A stretch of 64,000 nt of DNA. It comes from Bacteroidia bacterium (GTDB lineage Bacteria > Bacteroidota > Bacteroidia > UKL13-3). Position numbers and translations under genes: made by a program. The stretch spans positions 28,733 to 92,732 of the forward strand of contig JALONP010000007.1 in NCBI GenBank assembly GCA_025454875.1. Reading direction: 5' to 3'. Below the pieces are notes generated by a model. That model saw only the letters and a list, made by a program, of their open reading frames with translations, ran no database searches and was not told the DNA's origin. Positions 55,015 through 63,954 of the stretch are shown here, in pieces; the first letter of the stretch is position 1; every line of letters starts with the position of its first letter.

Positions 55015-57444
55015 TTATTCTACCCTAAGTGCGCGAGCAGAGGCATTTTCCAATTCAGTAAATGGTTCTTTACCGGTGCTTACTTTTACGTAATGAATCG
55101 TACCACCTGTGAACCTGCCAGGTGTTTTGTATTGCGTGGTAACAGGATCTCCGCTATCATAACCTACACATAAACCATCGCCAACCAATGTGAATTTACC
55201 AACTTGTGCTTTCATAGGTCCGCTTGCAACCATTTTAGAATTAACATAAAGTTTTGCAGTTCCTATCGACTCTTTGTGTTCCCCAGCTTTTTCTTTTATA
55301 AACTCCATTCCAACAGTGTATTTGCCTGGCTTTAACACAGGCCCAACAAGTTGGTAATTATTTATACCTAAGAAGTTATAGATATAGTATAATTTATGGT
55401 CTTTAATAAAGAGTGTATGTCCGCCAAATCTTGACCCATGAGCAAATATAACACCCGAGGCATTTGCACTGGCGATTTCGATGCTTGCAACAATTTTATA
55501 CGACTTGCCACGAATGTTTACGGCAACGGCTTCTGGTACAGCGCTTGTATTTGGATAATAAGTGTATACATCTGTTGGGGCTTCTTCGGTAGGGCGTTCA
55601 ACGGTTAGAATTTCGGTAGCGGTCCGATCATCCAATGGGTATGCAAAGTTTTTTCGTGCTTCTTCATCATAAAGTTTTTTCAGTGCTTCCAACTTTTCCG
55701 GATGTTCGTTCGCTAGGTTTTTTGATTCGGAACGATCAACATCAACATGGTAAAGCTCCCACTTATCTTGGTCAAATTTTCCTTTGCTTGTAAGTGGTGC
55801 ATGCACTGCAACTGCTTTCCATCCTTCGCTCCAAATGGCTCTTGTTCCCAACATGGTATAATACTGTACTTTTTTATGTGTTGGGTCTTCTGGCTTAGCA
55901 TCAAATGAGTATTTCATTGAAACACCTGATAACGGATATTGCTCAACACCGCGGTATACTTTAGGCATTTCCAAGCCACAAATCTCAAGAATGGTTGGAA
56001 CAATATCAACAGCATGGTGGTATTGGTTTCTAACTTCTCCGCGTGCTTTAATGCCTTTTGGCCAACAAATAACCAACGGGCACTCTGTACCACCCGCGTA
56101 GTTTGAGTAACGTTTAAACATTTTAAACGGTGTTGAAAGGGCGGCAGCCCATCCAGTAGGGTAGTGCTCGTATGTATTTGGTCCACCCAATTGATTAATC
56201 AACTTCATGTTTTCTGACAACTCATCAGGGAATCCATTAAAGAACTTATTTTCATTTACTGAGCCACTTGGACTTCCCTCGCCTGATGCACCATTATCAG
56301 AGGCGTACATAATGATGGTGTTTTCGTATTGGCCAGAAGCTTTTAAGTAATCAATGATCCGTCCGATTTGTGCATCGGTATATTCAGAAAAAGCAGCATA
56401 AACTTCACATAAACGCGAGAACAATTTTTTTTCATCAGCAGATAATGTGTTCCATGGACGAACGTAATCGCCACTTGCAGCCATATCTTCTGGCATTGGA
56501 TTAAAATCGGTTAATGTAGTTCCTTTAGGCAAAATACCTTTTTCAATCATTCGAGGTAATACCCATTTCCGGTACGCGTCATATCCATCGTCAAATTTGC
56601 CTTTGTATTTTGCAATATAATCTTCAGGGGCTTGGTGTGGCGCATGGTTTGCACCAGGGCAATACCACATATACCAAGGTTTAGATGGGTTTGCTGATTT
56701 TTGGTCGCTAATCATTTTAATGGCTTGATCAGCTAAATCTTTTGAAAGGTGGTAACCCTCTTCTGGGCCATAGGGTTGTTCGATTGCATGGTTGTCTTCT
56801 ACCAAGTCAGGATAAAATTGATTTGTTTCGCCACCAATGAATCCATAAAAACGATCATATCCTTGTTGCAGTGGCCATTGGCTTTTATTTGCTCCAGCCG
56901 ATAAATCCGTTTCAGGTACATTGTGGTTTTTCCCAAGCCAAAAAGTACTCCAACCATTATCATTTAGTATTTGTGCCATGGTTGTAGCTTGCGGAGGCAA
57001 TTGGCAACTGTATCCCGGAAAACCGTTGGCGCCTTCAGTGATTGCGCCCATGCCATTAAGGTTATGGTTTCTTCCTGTATTAATGCAAGAACGGGTTGGT
57101 GAGCATAAGGCTACAGTATGCCATTGTGTGTAGGTTAACCCATCTGCTGCCAACTTATCCAGCGTGGGCATGTTAATGCGCCCACCGTATGGCGACCAAG
57201 CAGCCAATCCGGTATCATCATAAAGAATGAATAAAATATTTGGTGCTCCTTCGGGCGCTTTTTTTCGAATGTATGGAGTCCAATCTGCTTTTGAATCTCT
57301 AACATCCAATTGAATGTCGCCATTAAATGTTGTGCTTTGAGTTGATTGCTTGTTGCCTGTTTTGGATTTGTTGCAACCAGTGTAAGTGGTTGTGCTTGCA
57401 GCAATCAATATGATTGCCAGTGTGGATTTGATTTTGGTTTTCAT
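55015..57444 (-). CDS. type I sulfatase (arylsulfatase), lipoprotein
   Basis: An 809-residue lipoprotein (lipobox YTGC, Cys about residue 24). The catalytic Cys114 lies in LCSPTRSCINTGRNHN, the C-x-P-x-R motif converted to formylglycine. The metal-binding DD is in NILFILYDDTGLAAWSPYGGRI. Further sulfatase motifs: WLGKNHN, PGANHAPHQ, YASDNGASGEGSPSG. The C-terminal 200 residues form a beta-rich domain. It cleaves sulfate esters, substrate unknown. Its FGE-like neighbour at 54280 could mature it in the periplasm. The small barrel gene 57480 lies 35 bases upstream on the same strand and is likely co-transcribed. Confidence 0.92.
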   Translation of the reverse strand: MKTKIKSTLAIILIAASTTTYTGCNKSKTGNKQSTQSTTFNGDIQLDVRDSKADWTPYIRKKAPEGAPNILFILYDDTGLAAWSPYGGRINMPTLDKLAADGLTYTQWHTVALCSPTRSCINTGRNHNLNGMGAITEGANGFPGYSCQLPPQATTMAQILNDNGWSTFWLGKNHNVPETDLSAGANKSQWPLQQGYDRFYGFIGGETNQFYPDLVEDNHAIEQPYGPEEGYHLSKDLADQAIKMISDQKSANPSKPWYMWYCPGANHAPHQAPEDYIAKYKGKFDDGYDAYRKWVLPRMIEKGILPKGTTLTDFNPMPEDMAASGDYVRPWNTLSADEKKLFSRLCEVYAAFSEYTDAQIGRIIDYLKASGQYENTIIMYASDNGASGEGSPSGSVNENKFFNGFPDELSENMKLINQLGGPNTYEHYPTGWAAALSTPFKMFKRYSNYAGGTECPLVICWPKGIKARGEVRNQYHHAVDIVPTILEICGLEMPKVYRGVEQYPLSGVSMKYSFDAKPEDPTHKKVQYYTMLGTRAIWSEGWKAVAVHAPLTSKGKFDQDKWELYHVDVDRSESKNLANEHPEKLEALKKLYDEEARKNFAYPLDDRTATEILTVERPTEEAPTDVYTYYPNTSAVPEAVAVNIRGKSYKIVASIEIASANASGVIFAHGSRFGGHTLFIKDHKLYYIYNFLGINNYQLVGPVLKPGKYTVGMEFIKEKAGEHKESIGTAKLYVNSKMVASGPMKAQVGKFTLVGDGLCVGYDSGDPVTTQYKTPGRFTGGTIHYVKVSTGKEPFTELENASARALRVE

Positions 57445-57479
57445 AGGCTTGTTTTATTTGAGTAAATGATTGTTTTAGA

Positions 57480-58007
57480 TCAGAATTTTTTGGCAAGCCC
57501 AACTCCCATTGGGATCGCATTGTATGCATTGGGCTTGTAGTCAAACATAATATTAAATGCACATTCCCAATTGTTGGCAAGCGGTAGCGAATAATCGATA
57601 CCCAAGCGAATCACTGCCAAGGTTTCTTCTGCTTTGGCAAATTCGGCACCGCCACCACCCAAAAGAGTTAGGTGCTCATTCAGTTTACGCGAAACAACAA
57701 TGGTTGAAGTTAGTGGTTTTGTTCTGTCTCGGGTAATTTCATTCGATTCATATTTGAAATCTTGAACAACCCAATCGGTATGCAATCCAACACCCCAGTT
57801 TTCGGCCAACTCATAATCATAATCAATACCCCAACTGGGCAATGTAAACCAACTGCGATTGCCCGCACTGTTAACAGCCGTTGGAACCAAGGTGTGTGAT
57901 AAAGCAATTGATAGCCGATGTTGTGCCAAAGCCTCTTCACAAATTGCCAAAGCAACCGATAACAAAAAGGTGTATTGTACTAGTTTTGTATTATGAACCA
58001 TACCCAT
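57480..58007 (-). CDS. putative outer-membrane protein, beta-rich
   Basis: A 175-residue protein with a signal peptide (ALAICEEALAQ). It has alternating strands (HRLSIALSHTLVPTAV, WGVGLHTDWVVQDFKYES, STIVVSRKLNEHLTLLGGGGAEF) and ends in F, consistent with a small barrel or surface protein. It starts the sulfatase unit: the sulfatase gene begins 35 bases after its stop. No family is assigned. Confidence 0.62.
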   Translation of the reverse strand: MGMVHNTKLVQYTFLLSVALAICEEALAQHRLSIALSHTLVPTAVNSAGNRSWFTLPSWGIDYDYELAENWGVGLHTDWVVQDFKYESNEITRDRTKPLTSTIVVSRKLNEHLTLLGGGGAEFAKAEETLAVIRLGIDYSLPLANNWECAFNIMFDYKPNAYNAIPMGVGLAKKF

Positions 58008-58173
58008 CTTTTCACCAATACCAATTGGTGTTTTGTAAATGTATTAAGAAAATTAGATGGTGTTAAAGAGCTTTTCCTATAGGCAATATTCGAATGTACG
58101 AAGTTTTATCTTGATAACAATGTTTAATTTACATCAACGAATAAATGGTGTTGTTTCAATTGTATGGTGAAAG

Positions 58174-58980
58174 CTAGTTTTTAATACAACGAATGGAAAA
58201 ACCACTTTCTTTACTCTCGCCATATCTACGTGCTTCTTCACTAAAATAGGCTACATTGCGAACCCAAGCATCCATTGAACCGAATGTGGTTGAACTCCAC
58301 CAATATGAATAATTTCCAATATCAAGAAATGCTCCATAATTAAAACGGTATCCGCTTGGAAGTGCTGTAAATCCAGATTCGTTGGTGGCTTTATCATTAG
58401 GGCTTGGCCAATGGGCTGTGCCTGTTTCTTTTAATTTGTTTCCTGCAAAGGCCTCACCTCCCAAAAAGGTAATGAGCTGGAGCCATTCAGCATCACTTGG
58501 CAAGTGCCAGCCATTGGGGCAAGCACCTTGAATACCACTAGGGTTGGTTGAAGAACTGTTGGCTCCATTCATAGCTGCAGCCCAAGTATACAAGGCGCCA
58601 TACGGTTCTTTGTTATTGATATTGTCGTTGTACCAACAGTATGCTTTGCTTGTTGTTGTTAAAGCATCCCAGTTGCTATTACCACTTACTAGAGGAATAG
58701 GTGTTCCGTTTGCGTAGTGTGTTGTTTTGAGGTTCTCTTTCATCCAAACCTGTGTTCCAATGATAACGGTATTGTAAACGTTTCCATCAAAATCGGTAAC
58801 CGTTTCGGGGTTATTTGTTGAAGTTGGTTTGTAAAAAATGATGCTATCCAAGTCGCTTGGCTTAATGGCAATTTTTTGGATTACATTTCCATTTTTCATG
58901 ATATACATGGTGTCGTTTTGTGCATTTGCCAACTGGCAAAAGATCAATAGACATACTGTGAAAAGAGTGGTGTTTTTCAT
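58174..58980 (-). CDS. FISUMP-domain secreted protein
   Basis: A 268-residue protein with signal peptide (FCQLANAQ). After a short link comes the Fibrobacter succinogenes major paralogous domain: VTDFDGNVYNTVIIGTQVWMKENLKT, YCWYNDN, PYGALYTWAAAMNG, GWHLPSDAEWLQL, PSGYRFNYGAFLDIGNYSYWWSST and SIRCIKN at the end. The domain is common in Bacteroidota surface proteins; its role is unknown. It begins 5 bases after the preceding T9SS gene (58986-59486), so the pair is a transcriptional unit. Confidence 0.85.
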   Translation of the reverse strand: MKNTTLFTVCLLIFCQLANAQNDTMYIMKNGNVIQKIAIKPSDLDSIIFYKPTSTNNPETVTDFDGNVYNTVIIGTQVWMKENLKTTHYANGTPIPLVSGNSNWDALTTTSKAYCWYNDNINNKEPYGALYTWAAAMNGANSSSTNPSGIQGACPNGWHLPSDAEWLQLITFLGGEAFAGNKLKETGTAHWPSPNDKATNESGFTALPSGYRFNYGAFLDIGNYSYWWSSTTFGSMDAWVRNVAYFSEEARRYGESKESGFSIRCIKN

Positions 58981-58985
58981 CGTAT

Positions 58986-59486
58986 TTAGTATTTAATGAA
59001 TTTAACAACTTTGGATTCTTGGTAATTTGAAAAAGTACATAAATAAAGGCCTGTCGAAAGGTGGCTTAAGTCGATGGTATGTAGACCATTTGTGTTGAAG
59101 GTTCTTGTTTCTATTAGTTTTCCATCAATGCTTAATATGTCAACTGTTCCTTTGTGACTCAGTTCAATATTGAGTATATTGGTTACAGGATTAGGGTACG
59201 TACTAAGGTTAAATAAAGTGGCAGAAGAAGTTGTTTCGGTAAGACCAATGAATAAATCATCAACACTCCAGTACCGCAAGTTATTTAAGGCATAGGAGCT
59301 GGTTTGGTTGCTGGTGTTTTGGATAATAGCATTGCCCGATGCAAACGTAATTTTGCGAATTGCGTTTAAGTTAAAGGGGGTTTGCGTATTACTTTTTTCT
59401 TTCACATAAAGGGTTTGGGCTTGTACAGTGGTGAGTGCAATTGCAAATAAAAAGGCAACACTAATTTTAAGCTGCGCAGGTTTCAT
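58986..59486 (-). CDS. small T9SS type A sorting-domain protein
   Basis: A 166-residue protein with signal peptide (LTTVQAQ). The middle (TLYVKEKSNTQTPFNLNAIRKITF) resembles the short sensor-like stretch at the start of the FISUMP protein (TMYIMKNGNVIQKIAI). The T9SS domain starts STYPNPVTNILNIELSH and ends GLYLCTFSNYQESKVVKFIKY. The start at 59486 is chosen over 59525, because the signal peptide follows it directly. It is likely co-transcribed with the FISUMP gene, and both proteins may share a surface role. Confidence 0.78.
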   Translation of the reverse strand: MKPAQLKISVAFLFAIALTTVQAQTLYVKEKSNTQTPFNLNAIRKITFASGNAIIQNTSNQTSSYALNNLRYWSVDDLFIGLTETTSSATLFNLSTYPNPVTNILNIELSHKGTVDILSIDGKLIETRTFNTNGLHTIDLSHLSTGLYLCTFSNYQESKVVKFIKY

Positions 59487-59685
59487 GGTGGAGTGGTGTT
59501 TAATGTTGTTACGTATTGCAGGCAATCAAATTTAGAACTGAATCAAAAACTGATTGCCATACAATTATGTATTTGTTTTTGGAGCAACTAAAGTAGGTTT
59601 TTAGGCTGAAATATTGCAAGAAGGTGTGTCAAAAAATTGTTGTGTGAGACAATGGATTTCCATTCACAAGCTTCAAATCCACTAG

Positions 59686-60747
59686 TTAATAGATGAGTGC
59701 AAAATTATTGACCACTAGGGTGCTATTGGTGCCACCTTCAAAAAAAGCCCCATTGTAACTAGAAGAAAATACAACTGTGATATGGGTGGCTTTTTCATTT
59801 GAGTTTGCATACAAACCATTCGTGGGTTTTTGGTATGCAGGTACATCGTTTGGTAAAGTGCCATACCATAAATCAACGGTAACAGTTTTGAAGGCATCAA
59901 TCTCTTTTTTACCAGACCTAAACCAACCCGTTGCTACTCTTTTCGCCTCCCCACTTTCTCTGTTTTCAAGAAGCACATAAATATCACACGAGTCTGTTTT
60001 GGATAATACTTGGCCATCTTTGTCGAGGTAAGGTGTACCCGGAGCGTATGCATAATTAACAGAGAATTGTTTAGGTTTTGCCGAATAGCTGATTCCAAAT
60101 TTTGTAGAGTTTAAAGGGTTGGCAATATCCAGTTCAAATTTTCCGGTAAACATGGAGCCTGCTCCCATTCGCTGCCCAACCAATCCTGCTAAACTACCCA
60201 AATCGGCAGTAACCAATTTGGCTGCTCTGTCGATTCCATTGATGGTAAATGGAGTGACATTGGCATCGCCAAGAGTTACTACGCCTGCATTTCCAGTGGC
60301 CCAGATTGAGCTAGCATTTTCACCAGGTTCTTCATATCCCTTGGGTGTTGTATACCACTGATCAAACGAGCTATTTTCGAGTTGCGGATTTGCGCCCTCT
60401 TGCTCTACAACAACCATATATGTTTCGGTTGTGCCATCTTCGGCTGTAACGGTATATGCAACCGGGTTCGAAAAGTCGCGGGTAATATCTATCGCGGGTG
60501 CAATTTTAGCAAATGTGGAAAGCGTAATCTGTGTTGGCTTTAAAGCTGCCAGCATAGCATCAGCACTTACCTTTACGCGGATGGTTTTGGACGCCTCAAT
60601 AATGTTCGTATTTCCTGTTTGATTAGTTAAGGTAAAAGCAAGAATTTTTTTCTCAGCCGAAGCTCCAAAATAATTTTCGTTCACACAGCCTGAAAAAAGC
60701 GCAATGCTTATAATGCCAATAAATTGGTTGACTTTAAATGTGCCCAT
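59686..60747 (-). CDS. PCMD (putative carbohydrate metabolism) domain lipoprotein
   Basis: A 353-residue lipoprotein with lipobox FSGC (Cys about residue 21). The N-terminal part (about 30-115) is a DUF5018-like beta-sandwich (KKILAFTLTNQTGNTNIIEA; PVAYTVTAEDGTTETYMVVV). The PCMD domain follows (LENSSFDQWYTTPKGYEEP, AAKLVTADLGSL, GTPYLDKDGQ, THITVVFSSSYNGAFFEGGTNSTLVVNNFALIY). It probably binds or processes a glycan at the cell surface. It starts 3 bases after the barrel gene 60751 and is the last gene of the minus-strand operon 62729-59686. Confidence 0.83.
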   Translation of the reverse strand: MGTFKVNQFIGIISIALFSGCVNENYFGASAEKKILAFTLTNQTGNTNIIEASKTIRVKVSADAMLAALKPTQITLSTFAKIAPAIDITRDFSNPVAYTVTAEDGTTETYMVVVEQEGANPQLENSSFDQWYTTPKGYEEPGENASSIWATGNAGVVTLGDANVTPFTINGIDRAAKLVTADLGSLAGLVGQRMGAGSMFTGKFELDIANPLNSTKFGISYSAKPKQFSVNYAYAPGTPYLDKDGQVLSKTDSCDIYVLLENRESGEAKRVATGWFRSGKKEIDAFKTVTVDLWYGTLPNDVPAYQKPTNGLYANSNEKATHITVVFSSSYNGAFFEGGTNSTLVVNNFALIY

Positions 60748-60750
60748 TGT

Positions 60751-61467
60751 TTAATTATTTACCCTGAAATAATAATAAAAGCTAATGCTAGCCGAAAGAA
60801 TATCGAGTTTCAAATCAATATCGAGGCGATTCGATTTGGAGTCTTCAACACCATTCACATACACCTTTTTGGCTCCACCAGAAATTCCTGCAATGTTAAC
60901 ACCCAACTCAGTTGCAAATCCATCAATGATAAATACTTGAATACCCGGGCTAAAACCAAGTTGAACCGAATTAATGGTAGTGTACGTTCGGGTAAGCACT
61001 TGTTGTGTGAGTGTTTCATTTAGGTTGTTATCATTTACCCAAGCAACGCCCGCAATATTGTATAAGTTAATTCTTTTACTTGCACCAAGCGGAATAAAAT
61101 ATTTTAAATAAGCAGAAGAGGTAAGAATGGTTCCCGCTTCTTTGATGTCCGAAACAATGCCATCTTGGTCTACAGCAGTTCGGGTCAACCGAGATTGGTC
61201 ATATCTAAAAGCACCACCCACACCAAAATCATTGCCTAAAACATACCCTCCCGAAACAAAAACATTAAAGCCGGATTTTTGCTGCTCCTTGATTCTAAAA
61301 ATAAACAAATCTTGGTTTTCTGTTTCCCTAATACTCGCTCCTCCACTTAACCCAAAAAACACAATTCCTTTTGTTAAAAGCACGTTGGGTTGTTTGGTTG
61401 TTTGTGCAAACAGGAATGTAATGCAAAACATTTGGCAACATAAATAGAGAATGAGATGTTTGTTCAT
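60751..61467 (-). CDS. outer-membrane beta-barrel protein
   Basis: A 238-residue protein with signal peptide (FCITFLFAQ). Repeated amphipathic strands (GIVFFGLSGGASIRET, GFNVFVSGGYVLGNDFGVGGAFRY, VQLGFSPGIQVFI) and a final FYYYFRVNN are typical of PorT/OmpA-type small barrels. It has the PCMD gene 3 bases downstream and the membrane-protein gene 12 bases upstream. Together they look like an envelope operon with the SDR gene. Confidence 0.75.
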   Translation of the reverse strand: MNKHLILYLCCQMFCITFLFAQTTKQPNVLLTKGIVFFGLSGGASIRETENQDLFIFRIKEQQKSGFNVFVSGGYVLGNDFGVGGAFRYDQSRLTRTAVDQDGIVSDIKEAGTILTSSAYLKYFIPLGASKRINLYNIAGVAWVNDNNLNETLTQQVLTRTYTTINSVQLGFSPGIQVFIIDGFATELGVNIAGISGGAKKVYVNGVEDSKSNRLDIDLKLDILSASISFYYYFRVNN

Positions 61468-61479
61468 AGGCTAATTGGT

Positions 61480-61923
61480 TTATGGGAGTAATAATCGGCA
61501 TTTGGTCTCGTAATCAACAACAACAGCTACAATCAAAGCAATAATTCCAGTAACGGTTGCCGAAACAAAACGAGATACTTCAATAGAACCAACGTAGTTT
61601 TGAATGAGCACTCCTGAAATAATGATGAGTCCAAAAGCATAAATGCTGTGTTTGATGGAAAGCGTTAATACCTTTGGAAAATAAGCTGGTTTGTTTGGAT
61701 TTTTAGTAGTAAAGAAAGCAATGGTGGTAAGAATAAATGCAAGCGAAACAGCTAAGCCAACTGAGCTGCCAATAACAGTGTGCTGGGTTGAAGTAATCGA
61801 ATCTTTGGTGAGCAAAATGGATTCTCCATCATTAAGTTGAAACCAATTAATGGTACCATTAATCACTGCATTGATAATACCACCAACCATTGATCCTAAA
61901 AGTATTTTTTGTTTTGGAGTCAT
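61480..61923 (-). CDS. four-helix membrane protein
   Basis: A 147-residue protein with about four hydrophobic helices: residues 7-25 (ILLGSMVGGIINAVINGTI), 48-70 (VIGSSVGLAVSLAFILTTIAFF), 89-108 (HSIYAFGLIIISGVLIQNY) and 118-138 (SATVTGIIALIVAVVVDY). A family is not recognised; the DUF-like small inner-membrane proteins of Bacteroidota are a possibility. The ATG at 61923 (MTPKQK) is chosen over 62010, which would overlap the SDR gene. It lies between the SDR and barrel genes in the operon. Confidence 0.68.
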   Translation of the reverse strand: MTPKQKILLGSMVGGIINAVINGTINWFQLNDGESILLTKDSITSTQHTVIGSSVGLAVSLAFILTTIAFFTTKNPNKPAYFPKVLTLSIKHSIYAFGLIIISGVLIQNYVGSIEVSRFVSATVTGIIALIVAVVVDYETKCRLLLP

Positions 61924-61952
61924 ATGTTTTTTATGAATAATTAGATAACAAT

Positions 61953-62729
61953 TTAATCGAGCGTTTGCACGCCACCCCCATTTACAAACAATACTTGGCC
62001 GCTCACCCATTCTGAGACAGGAGCAGCAAAATAGAGCACGGCACCTGAAATATCTTCTACTTCGCCAAGGCGTTTAATAGGAGTACCAGCCAACATTTTA
62101 GTTTCAATTTCAGGGGTGAGAACACTCGCCAATGCTGCAGTTTTAGTAGCTCCAGGTCCTACACAATTAACACGTATACCTAAAGGGCCATAGTCGTGAG
62201 CAAGGTTTGCCGACATATGGTTTAACGCAGCTTTGGAAGAAGCATAAGCACTCATATTTGGACTTTTATTGATTGAACCCATTGAGGTAATATTAATGAT
62301 AGAGCCATAACCTCCTGCTTTCATGTAAGGAGCACATAACTGAGAGAGGCGCCATGCACTAAAAAGGTTGAGTTGGAATACCCAAGCGAATTTTTATACA
62401 TCGATATGAAATGGGTTTTCACGGCCACCTCCACCACCGCCAGCATTGTTTACGAGGATATGAAGTCCTCCTAATTCTTTCACCGTGCGCTCCACCAAGT
62501 TAACCAAGTGAGAATCGTCCATAACGTTGCACTCTACAGCGATTGCATTACCGCCTGATTGTTTAATTTGATTAACTACGGTTTCAGCATCTGCCAGTTT
62601 GAGGTCGCCAACTGCAATTGAGGCGCCTGCATCTGCGAGCATTAAACAACATGCTTTTCCAATACCGTTTCCGCCACCGGTAACAATAGCTACCTTGTTG
62701 GTAAGGTTAAATAAGTTTTGATTTTTCAT
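61953..62729 (-). pseudogene. short-chain dehydrogenase/reductase interrupted by one stop codon
   Basis: Both parts together make a typical SDR of 258 codons. The upstream part has the Rossmann TGGGNGIG (about residue 18) and NNAGGGGG; the downstream part has the catalytic Ser in NITSMGS, YASSK, and the C-terminus SGQVLFVNGGG. A TAA at 62394-62396 separates them, in frame: HIDV-stop-KFAWVFQLNLFSAWRL. Homologues have a charged or polar residue there, so one base change explains it (for example GAA to TAA). This gives either a dead gene or a sequence error. It is the first gene of the minus-strand operon. Confidence 0.85.
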
Positions 62730-62889
62730 TTGATGTATAAGTGAATGTTGGCTAAAGCGCGCTGTTAAAAATATGAAAATAAATCAAAGTATGTTCCTTA
62801 AAAGTATAATCGCAAAATCGAAATGTCCGAGTTTGTAAATCGAACCGTCCGAAATTAGCTGTTTTTGAAATAAACCTACATATTTGAGT

Positions 62890-63111
62890 ATGAAATTCCA
62901 AATACAAACTGAAAGAGACCTAGAAATTGCTATAATTCAATGCAAGGCTGGCGACTCGTTGGTAATGCCCAAAGCAGTATTCCTGACGCACCAAAGCCGA
63001 ATTAAAGCCAAATCCAATCAACTAAAAGTAGGGTTTCAACAAGTTGAATGGCCAAAAGGTTATTTAGGCCCTGAATCTTCAGCAATTGAAATAACATTCT
63101 ATAAAAAATAA
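62890..63111 (+). CDS. small hypothetical protein
   Basis: A 73-residue protein (start ATG 62890; the TTG at 62884 is a weaker choice). It starts MKFQIQTERDLEIAIIQCKAGD and has a short Lys-rich middle (RIKAKSNQLKVGFQQVEWP) and a strand-like tail (AIEITFYKK). No signal peptide, no family recognised. It lies divergent from the disrupted SDR gene and convergent with the Dam-type gene; a terminator overlaps its stop. Confidence 0.5.
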   Translation: MKFQIQTERDLEIAIIQCKAGDSLVMPKAVFLTHQSRIKAKSNQLKVGFQQVEWPKGYLGPESSAIEITFYKK

Positions 63112-63134
63112 GGCCCTTCAACGGGCCTTTTCTT
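63111..63134. terminator. terminator between the small ORF and the Dam-type gene
   Basis: AAGGCCC (63111-63117) pairs with GGGCCTT (63124-63130), with a T-rich tail on the plus strand and A-rich bases on the other side. It can serve both convergent genes. Confidence 0.65.
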
Positions 63135-63954
63135 TACGTTCTATTTAGGGAAATTGGATAGTTAGCTGTCAGTACCTCTGTTTTCTTTTTGCGAGGCTTT
63201 GGTGATGCATTAGCCACAGTCACATCCATATCCAACTCTATGGTATACCATCCATTTGCTTTGGTGTATTGTTTTAACAATGGACTAGGGTAACTACTCA
63301 ATAGAAACTTACCCTTTAAATTGGCCAAGGTTTGGAGAAGCTGCGCAAAGTCCTCTAACGAGTAACCATCGTAATGACCACAATCGGAATTGTAATAAGG
63401 TGGATCACAATAAAAGAATGCATCTTCAGCGTCTCGACTCTTAATAATCCTTAACGCATCAGTACACTCTATTTGAGCATTCTGTAGCCTAATGGCTAGT
63501 TCAGGAGTAAACCCCTCACGCTTATTTGTGATTTTTTTAGTGGTTGTGGACTTTTTAACGTCATAACCCCATGATCCGTCTATCATAGATGCGAATCCTT
63601 GAGCTGCCAGTGTCCAAACAGCCCATGCTCGCTTTATTTCTGAGAACATATCAGGGTTGTTGTAAATTACTGAGGCCTTTCTGAATAAATCACGACTGTG
63701 GAGGGTAATTTGAATCTCCTTTTCAAGCGAGACAAAATCCTGCTGAACAACTCTGTAGAAATTAATTGTTCCTTGTTGGTATCGTTAATTACCTCAACGT
63801 TGCTTTGCTCTTTTGCAAAGAATATAGCAGCTCCGCCAAGGAATGGTTCACAATACAAATTGTGATCAGGAATTAATTTTAAGATGGTGGATGCCAGCTT
63901 CTGTTTACCGCCATAGTAGCTTATGGGCGTTTTCATTTGTGTTTGTGTTGTCAT
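63134..63954 (-). pseudogene. D12-class N6-adenine DNA methyltransferase (Dam-type), frameshifted
   Basis: The two frames 63954-63667 and 63649-63134 together give a Dam/D12-class enzyme: ISYYGGKQKLA (motif X), NLYCEPFLGGAAIFFAK (motif I), FYCDPPYYNSD (DPPY, motif IV) and the C-terminal AQLLQTLANLKGKFLLSSYPSP. The break lies near 63765-63775 on the minus strand: the natural reading INDTNKEQ-INFYRVVQQDFVSLEKE is restored by one extra base in a short A-run. The total length, 821 bases, is one base short of 274 codons. Such methylases often sit on prophages or genomic islands. It could also be a sequencing error. Confidence 0.85.
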
